Source: Moringa oleifera
Taxonomy: Eukaryota; Streptophyta; Magnoliopsida; Brassicales; Moringaceae
Assembly: GCA_021397835.1 (NCBI GenBank)
Contig: JAJFZO010000396.1
Span: 1,488,001-1,552,000, forward strand
Length of the DNA stretch: 64,000 nt
Direction of reading: 5' to 3'
How positions within the stretch are numbered: position 1 is the first letter of the stretch; each line of letters starts with the position of its first letter. Under the pieces are notes generated by a model, which ran no database searches, was not told the origin of the DNA, and was given only the letters and a program-made list of their open reading frames with translations. A program made the position numbers and the translations under genes. This document shows positions 56,645 through 64,000 of this stretch, piece after piece.

Positions 56645-58860
56645 TATTATTAAAGGCTAGGCTATAGCAATCAAGGATAGTCAATATGGTTGACATAATG
56701 GTTGTAATAGTTTTTAGATAACGCATTATGGATTTGCAATTATTTGCGTCATATCCTTGATCTACTTTTTTTCTCTCGAATTGTTGTGTTTATTATTCCA
56801 ATTATTGCTCTAGAAGCCACTGTTGATCTAAAGAGACTACTCCCTCACTTTTGACTAGTTTTACTAAACTATTCTCCTTGAAGGCAAACTTACAAGATTA
56901 TAAAATATAGGTAAAAGGCTCACTGTTCATACGAATGAATCTACTAAATGTTATTAGGATTTTTTTTGAATCTTTTTTGCATGTTATGAATTTTTATTTC
57001 TATCCGTATACATGAAACTAAATGGTATAACTATTTTAAGGAAAGGAAGGGTAGATTTAAGTTATAAGAGTCCGACCTTAAAGGGTTGGAAAAACTAACC
57101 TAAGCTAAGGGAGGTTGACTTGAGAGATTAATGAGAAATTTAACCTTAGCTAGGATAGCTCAATTTGAGAAAGTGAGTGAAAGATTGAACCCAAATTAAG
57201 AGAAATTAACTCAAAGAGACATAAGTCGATTGGTAGAAAAGACTTAGAAAAAAAAAAAAAGAAAAACTTTGATGCCTAATTCAATGGAAGTAAAAATAAA
57301 TTTGTACGTTTTAGATATAATAAAAGGTACAAACTTTTTTATACAAGTTGAAATTATAGAATTACAATAAGATTTTTTTTAAAAAAAATAGTTGAATCTT
57401 TTTTTAAATTAAGAAAAATAAAAATCTTTGTAAAATTGTTAGCATTGACCTGCAAGTAACAGGTGAGTTGTGCTAAGTCTATAAGAGCCATATTCATCAT
57501 CATGTCAAATTGATGTGGCTTGTGCTTAGCACGACTCACATCAATATCTTTTCGTGTCGTACCATGCCAAATTTTGTATAGCATACAGCCCAGCATAATA
57601 TATGGTCCAAATACATTTAAATCGTGTTAGGTCATGTCATCTCGTGATGACTTATTTTTTATTTATATTTCAAATTTATTTAAAAATATATTTAATTTAA
57701 AAACTTACACTTAATTAAAGAATACAAAACTTTTATTATAAATCATTTCAAAAATTACAAACTACAAGTGAAAAAATTTACAATTTATTATACATATATA
57801 TATATATATTTTTTTAATTTATTATAAAGATTAATTTCATCATTTTAAATACACTTTCAAATATATAACTAAGTAAAAAAAAATTTAAAATTTATCTTTT
57901 TAATTTTTTATTAATAACTTTTGTGGATCTGACATAAAATTCATGAAGAAAAACAATTATAAGCTAGGGAAAAAATTTGAATTATATCATTTAATATAAA
58001 GCTTATAATTTTATATGGACCGTCATGCCGACACATAAATTATCATACTACATGTCAATATATGATTCATCATATTACATATTAGACTAATAAATAATGA
58101 ACAAAATATGCATTTAATATATTCATATTATTATCATACTTTATATGATTTATTTTATAAAATTAATAATCGTGTTAAACATTACCCGTATTCAAATTTA
58201 TTAGATTGACACACAAGCTAATCCAATCCACTTGCCCCCTATAACAGAAGCTCAAAGCCAAGATTTTGACTTATTTTTGTAGAATATGGTTATTTTTCAT
58301 CACCTCTTAGTTCTATCTTATACAATTAATCCTTAATTAGATCGTGATGGAATGATATAAGGCTTGACATGTGAAAGATTTTAATTGATTGCATGAACCC
58401 TTTTGCATCAAAAATATTTTTTAATTTATAAAGCGTTTAACAAAATAATTAATATTAGAAACAAAAATTTAATATCAAATCATTTAAAAATAAAATTTTA
58501 TTTCATAATTAAAAAATAAAAAATAAAAAAATCAAATCCAACTAAGTGGAATAATGATCTTTATGCTATTATAACAATTACATGATCAGTTTAGCAGCGA
58601 GATGATGATATATTTTACCCCATGTGCTTCAAGGAATTGAATTGGTATTGAACTTTGCTGAAAGTATTAAAAGAGTGTCTTAATAATTTATTATATTACT
58701 ATAAAAAATAAAAAAAATTCAATTATTAATTTTATTAAATTATTATGTGTTATTATTTTATTAAAAATTAATATAATTTAAATTAATAAAAAAATTAAAT
58801 CTGTACTCCAATACTATATTGTCAGCTTTATCATATACCTAAGTGACCATCAATACCATA
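56645..58860. other. AT-rich intergenic region with possible hAT-like fragment
   Basis: No gene supported. At about 58225-58241 the plus strand ends in 'cttgccccctataac'. Reversed, this gives TAGGGGGCAAGTGG, similar to a hAT terminus. Inward of it are 'gacacacaag' and 'gtcatgccgacac' words typical of hAT subterminal regions. The matching left end was not found. Confidence 0.35.
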
Positions 58861-58897
58861 CGTCTAAGTGGATTCCATTGATAATCTGGCTCTTGAG

Positions 58898-60635
58898 ATG
58901 GATGAAGCAGGAGATTCTTCGAGTCTGCATCTGTGCAGCCCAAGAAGGCCCACTGCGGCCTTCTCCACTCCAAGGTAAGTCAAGTCGACCAAATATGTGG
59001 CTCAGTGGTTCTTGCTACAAGCAGAGCGGGAGCCCAGTCACTGAACTATTATCAAAATTTGGATTAAAAAAAAAAAAACGCAGACAACTGGTGGAAGAAG
59101 GCAAGACGGTGCAAATTTGAAGCTGAGTTCGCTTAATGGTAATGATGACGTGGTAATTGTAACTTTCTCTTTTGGAATCGTTCCTTTCATTTATTATAGG
59201 ACACTTGATTTGTTATTGCAGTCGTCGAAGAATCCCACTTTCTGGTTCATTTTTATACGAGATTGGTGAACAACTATATATGTTTCGACCCTCTTTTGGG
59301 GTAGTTTTAGTTACTTCTTAGATAATTTTCTCATGAGTTTAAAGCTTAAGCCAGCATTTGGTTGCTGAGAAAATGAAAACAAAGTGGTAAAACTGTCAAC
59401 TGTTGTCTTGTGGCACTTGATTAGTATGATTTTTTTTTTTTTTTTTTTTCATTTTGTAGCAGGAAAATGATAATGATGCCACAATTTGGAAACACCAGTG
59501 CTGTGTTATGTTCATTTATTGATTGATTGCAAGCTTAGTTTTTTTTTTATTATAAGTTTTATGGGATTTAGATGTCATGTCAAGATGTTGTGGGATTATA
59601 ATGTATTGAAGTGTGAACAGTCGTGTTATGTATTTGATTGACCTTATTTTTGTATTAATTGATTCCTTTTGGGTATTATAATAGGTTTTGGAGAGTGAAA
59701 GTGATTATTGAATGAAATTAGTTGTATGCCGGATCATTTGTTATGAGACTTTATACATATACCTCTTTCATGCCTTAGATTTTCAAATGTCTTTGTAACT
59801 GATGCAAAAAACTAGATCTATTAGTGGCAGCATGAAGGCTTTGAAGCCCCTCTATGTATAGAAGTTAGAGCTATAACTTGTGAGTTCTAGGCCTCAAAAT
59901 ACTTGTTAGTAGCATGCTCTTTACTCACCCGTTATAATAATGAATTGAGTGGTAGAATGTAGATGTTGATTTCATCAACCAAAAACAGTTTTCAAGTAAA
60001 AATAGATTTGTAAAGTTCTCTTGTTTTGCATCTTGGCTATAGCATTGTGTTAGCATTTGAAAGCTGTGCTTGAAATCTCATCATTCACCAAGTAAACTTG
60101 GCAGCATTTTTATTTCCCCGTTGTATTATCTTTTCCCCAGTGTAATGATAGTAGGTCTTTGGCTTTCATTGGTGCATTACTGAATCTTGTCACTCAATTA
60201 TCTAGTTCCTCCAAGTGGTGTTACATCCAGCTTCTTTTTGTCTTTGTTTATCTTAAATTATAAAAATATTAAGGTAGATTTCTGAACCGTAGTTTATTCA
60301 ACATTCTCACTTGAGTGATGGTTATTAAATGCAAACCTCATGTCTGTTTCTCATATAGTAATGTTGTCCATGTGGTATTGTTTGTGTTGATTTTAAGATG
60401 CTTATGAAGGAGCTTTGCAGTGAATCCATCCTACCTTTAGTTTAGCAGCTACATTTTTGGTAAACTTTGAAAGAATGAGAATTGTAGAAAGCATATGCAT
60501 CTTCCTTTCATTGCTTGAGGCACCTTAACCAATGATTTCAAATATCAGTTGAGTCACTTGCTTACTGTGTGGTCCTTACACAAACTTATCTTTCTTCAGG
60601 ATTATAAATTCTTAATCCCTTGGTTCAGGTCCTAA
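58898..60635 (+). promoter_or_regulatory. Upstream ORF spanning the first intron of the AS8-like gene
   Basis: The ATG at 58898 opens 25 codons plus 2 nt in exon 1 (to 58974, AAG|GTAAGT donor). Joined to exon 2 at 60629, it reads two more codons and stops at TAA 60633-60635. The last A of that stop is the first base of the main ATG (TAATG). The peptide of about 27 residues starts MDEAGDSSSLHLC. This arrangement could permit termination-reinitiation. The exon junction is predicted from splice signals only. Confidence 0.5.
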
Positions 60636-62635
60636 TGATCATAAAAGGTTTGTTCAGGAGATATGAGAGATGGAACCCTGTTCACCCATCCTACGGAGCC
60701 TTTTGGGGCATGGGAATAGGCCTTGGGTGTGGTGTTGGATGGGGACCTGGGTTTGGTCCTGAGGTTGTTGGTTATGTTGGAGCAGGTTGTGGTGTTGGAT
60801 TCAGTGTGGGCATTACACTGGCTGGTTTTGGTGTTGGTCTTCCTGCAAATTGGCTTCTCTTGGTTCCTTATAATGGTACACTTCTATTGTTTTGTAATTT
60901 AACCATTTTGTTTCTAACTCTAATTAAAGCTGCCTGTAATGTCCATTCATGCTACTGCTACGCAAGTAAAGTAGGCACAGCTCTATAAGTGTCATACCTG
61001 AAATGCCGAAGCTTAAAAATTTTCTATGTGCTTCTTTCACTTGACTGCCCAATTTTACTGAAAAAAATCCTGTTCCAGCTGTTATTGCAACAAGAAAAGC
61101 TGCATTGGACTTGTCTGCTAGATCAAACAGTCTTCTTTTCTCAAAAAATGTGGCCGGGGATGGCTGGAGCAATGTTCTGCCTCAGATTGCTGCCTTCCAA
61201 AGACAAGCCAGAGCAAATTTCTGTGGCTTTAAGCAAAGGCCTTTCTTGGACAAAGGGATTGATTTGATTGCTATCCAGAACACGCCTAGGAATATTTCGA
61301 AAGGTTTTGGAAGATTTGTTGATTGCTTCTTCCGCCCTAACAAAGGTATGATAGAAACAAAACTTACTGCATTTTAAGTGTAAAAGATTACAATTTCTCT
61401 CTTTTTTAGTCAAGGAATTGGTGCTGCTAACTTGATTTATGTGGCCCATATAATTCTAAAACGCAATGTTTGAATTGTTATCCCTTGTTCTGGTGGTTAT
61501 TGCTGCAACAATCACACGACTCTTTTGTCTTTTCGGATATGTTTGCCAAGCTACAGCTACTGAATTTTATTTCGATTGACTTAAAGCATATATTTCTTGA
61601 CTTTTAATGTTGCATCAGCCTCACTTTTTGCTCTGAATCTTTATATTTCTAAACTAGCATGAGTTAAATATCATGACTAAGATGTTAAACACTAACCAGT
61701 TACACTCTGATTGTGGCAGTGAAAATTGCAGTTACTTTGACTAACATTTATATGTGTGAAATGGAATGCCATGATATTCAGGTACCAAATATCAAAAAAA
61801 GCTTCTTTTTCATAGGATATAACATCATTACTTCTAGAACTGTTTACTCTAGTCTTGTGAGAGCTGATAATGATAGCATGGTATGCATTAGAGAATGTTG
61901 GTTCCAACAACTTTCAAACTTCTTCAACATTTTAGTAAAACATCTTGGCATGGGGTACTCATGCTCTCTGCATATGTAATCTGTAGTCACACTTTTAGGA
62001 ATTCTTTAACTTTGTAAGATTGTATCCAAAACCCTCCTATCCTGAACCAGATGCATTCTTGTGTCCTCAGGATCAACCCGCAGCTAATATAATCACAATT
62101 GAAGAGGACTATTTTAGAAGAAGATTACTCATAAAATGTATCATCAGTTGTAAGCTTCCACCCCTTGAAATACTTTGGGTTTGTAGCATTTCTCTATTTG
62201 TTGGGATAGACCTGGCTGCAAGTTCGTAGACACACTGTTCTGATTTTCGTTAGAAAAACAGAATAGAACCCAAATGAACAAGGGTGCAACAGAAAGTGAA
62301 GTTTCTGGGTAGCTGCACTTAAAGATTACTTTTATAGGTGTTATTTCTATCTTTCCTTACTAAGAATTGAGATGTAACAATTCTGTAGTTGCTTTTATGG
62401 ATCTTAGGCTGATATTATTCACGATTGCTTGATTACTGATTTTAGGTTAAGCATGTAACCTTTCATTAAACAGGTCTTTGTGATGTGGCTTCTATAATCC
62501 ACTACATTAATTTTGTGTATTCATTTCATACTTCCACCACATTTCAGTCATTGGTCTCTTATTTCATGTCTATAACTAAGGAAGCAAAACAATTTAAAGA
62601 TTAAGTATCACTATCTTACAGGATTGAAAGATTAG
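60635..62635 (+). CDS. Cadmium-induced protein AS8-like
   Basis: Three coding exons: 60635-60875, 61079-61345 and, less certainly, 62622-62635. They give 173 residues, close to the family length. Exon 2 encodes MIIKGLFRRYERWNPVHPSY, AFWGMGIGLG and a Gly-rich hydrophobic stretch (VGWGPGFGPEVVGYVGAG, VGFSVGITLAGFGVGLPANW) that looks membrane-associated with GxxxG-like packing. Exon 3 encodes a polar C-terminal half (VIATRKAALDLSARSNSL ... RFVDCFFRPNK). The function is unknown; Arabidopsis homologues are annotated only as cadmium-induced protein AS8. The last exon adds only GLKD before a stop and rests on a CAG acceptor in the right phase. A non-coding exon 1 with a uORF lies at 58.9 kb. Open frames on the opposite strand are shadows. 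Confidence 0.85.
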
Positions 62636-62639
62636 CGTC

Positions 62640-64000
62640 ATGGAATTGCCTCGGCTATGTGGGCAAATTTTCTGAGAATTGTAAGTGTTATGAAACTGGA
62701 CTTATGTTCTGTTGTTTTCTTTGGTTCATCCTCTAGCATATGTTAGCAACAATGCCAAAGTGTTGTTGTACTCTTTTCATTTAGAAATAAGAAAGACAAA
62801 GGAATAGAAAATTGCTGTTTCTTTAATTCTAATTTTGAATCTCTGGATTCCCATGATCTTAAATTGCTAACCGATCAACTTCGCTGGTTCTTTTGACCCT
62901 CAGGAAGAACATAAGAAAACCAATTGAAGTCACGGACAGCCTCTCTGCCAATTTTCTCTCCTAAGGGGATCTAAGCTACAGGTTCTCAGTTGTATATCTC
63001 CTAACAATCTCCATGGATAGCTAATGAATGATGTTTGATTTTGTTTCTGAGTTAAAAGAAAAAAAATCTCCACAGATAATATTACCACTGCACATTTCTT
63101 ATTTTGTATTACACATTCATAAGTGCTGTACTTTGAGCTGTATAAACATATCAAGTCCAACAATGAAATAGCCCAAGGCAAATGATGTTATTATTAATAT
63201 CTACTTTGCTTTCAGGTTTTATTTTTATACGAAATTTTCTTTTGCTCTTTTCCTTTTATCTTCGTAAAGGAAATCTGTACAGAATAATTATTTGACTCTC
63301 TTGAGGAATTATGATGTGTCTTGAAATGGTGGATTCAAAAACTGAATCTACAAGTGGGTTTAATTTTCAAAACAAATTTGTCATTTAGTGTATTTTTTTT
63401 CATTTCACCACAGTATTAGAATAGTAACCCTATGTATATGTAATGGCTGTAATTGCAAGTCAACCCTCAAATAATTCAAATCATGCTATATATGCAAAGA
63501 CTTTCCTTTATCACTTTAGAGGAAAAAATATTTATAAAATGCACGTGCTTACTTTTGGTGATTGAATTCATTCTCTCGTTTGTCGGATCCTCCAACTTGG
63601 TCCTTCTACTCTTGAATATTACTTGACTGCTCTAAAGAACAAGAGCTCCCACGTTAATATTATAGCAAATGATAATGTTGGTTTGGTAAGTTTTGCTTGT
63701 GCATGGAAATGCAATATGAATCCACATGTGTGGGATTGAACAGATCATCCGATTTTTGCGAGATGCTTTGCTGTTTAATTGCATGCCCCTCACTGCAAAC
63801 TGTCTATTTTATGCCAGGCGGCTGCTAACTGCAGGGAGTAGGTATCCAGTCTACTTCATTACATGTTACTCAGATCTCCGCCCAGAATTCAAATGATAAT
63901 AACTGCAGAGAGATCTAAGGTATCGCCTCATGACTTGGTCATTCCACAAATTTTAAAGAGTGAGGTTAGAGGACCATAATCACAAATACTAGTCAATCTC
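62640..64000. other. Downstream of AS8-like gene, no gene seen
   Basis: Probably 3' UTR at first, then intergenic. No exon with recognisable coding similarity on either strand. A gene entering from beyond 64000 cannot be excluded. Confidence 0.4.

Noticed and set aside
60924..61449. Minus-strand open frames opposite the AS8-like gene
   Set aside because: They are shadows of exon 3 in other frames and have no family resemblance.

Overview
The window is nuclear DNA of a flowering plant. The evidence is AT-rich sequence, genes split by GT-AG introns, plant-only gene families (BREVIS RADIX, PAM68-like, AS8-like, malectin/LRR receptor kinase, DC1), plant transposon families, and a piece of plastid rRNA operon lying in the nucleus. 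Protein similarity suggests a eudicot, probably a rosid. I cannot name the species from sequence alone.

Five protein-coding genes can be modelled exon by exon. (1) A DC1-type Cys/His-rich protein on the minus strand (3062-5232, two exons). (2) A BREVIS RADIX-like gene on the minus strand (18961-23671, five coding exons; the leader probably reaches about 25.7 kb). (3) A plastid PAM68-like membrane protein on the minus strand (29708-31460, two exons). (4) A large LRR-malectin receptor-like kinase of the At1g56140 type on the minus strand (34893-51993, 24 coding exons). Its reading frame is broken by one missing base in the exon that encodes the membrane span. (5) A cadmium-induced protein AS8-like gene on the plus strand (about 58.9-62.6 kb), with a short upstream ORF whose stop overlaps the main start codon. 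The genes are unrelated in pathway and independently spaced; there is no operon or cluster logic.

The rest is mostly transposon debris. 636-3029 is an internally deleted Ty1/copia element with two LTRs. 5939-6481 and 32084-32707 are foldback/MITE-like elements. 7.1-10.5 kb looks like a decayed plant 'gypsy-type transposon' ORF. 11098-17991 is a decayed hAT element with recognisable termini, subterminal repeats, BED finger, dimerisation domain and an 8-bp target duplication. Inside it sits a 3.1-kb plastid insert (5' part of rrn23, trnA-UGC and trnI-GAU with their introns), itself bracketed by small inverted-repeat elements. A 5.4-kb intron of the receptor kinase holds pieces of at least three retroelements. 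55.1-56.6 kb is part of a CACTA (En/Spm) element. Two head-to-tail 5S rRNA pseudogenes lie at 29.2-29.45 kb.

The most unusual items are the plastid-DNA-in-foldback-in-hAT nesting, the spacerless 5S dimer, the single-base frameshift in an otherwise intact receptor kinase, the long G/C homopolymers in that gene's introns (one about a dozen bases from a 3' splice site), and the uORF with TAATG overlap in the AS8-like gene.
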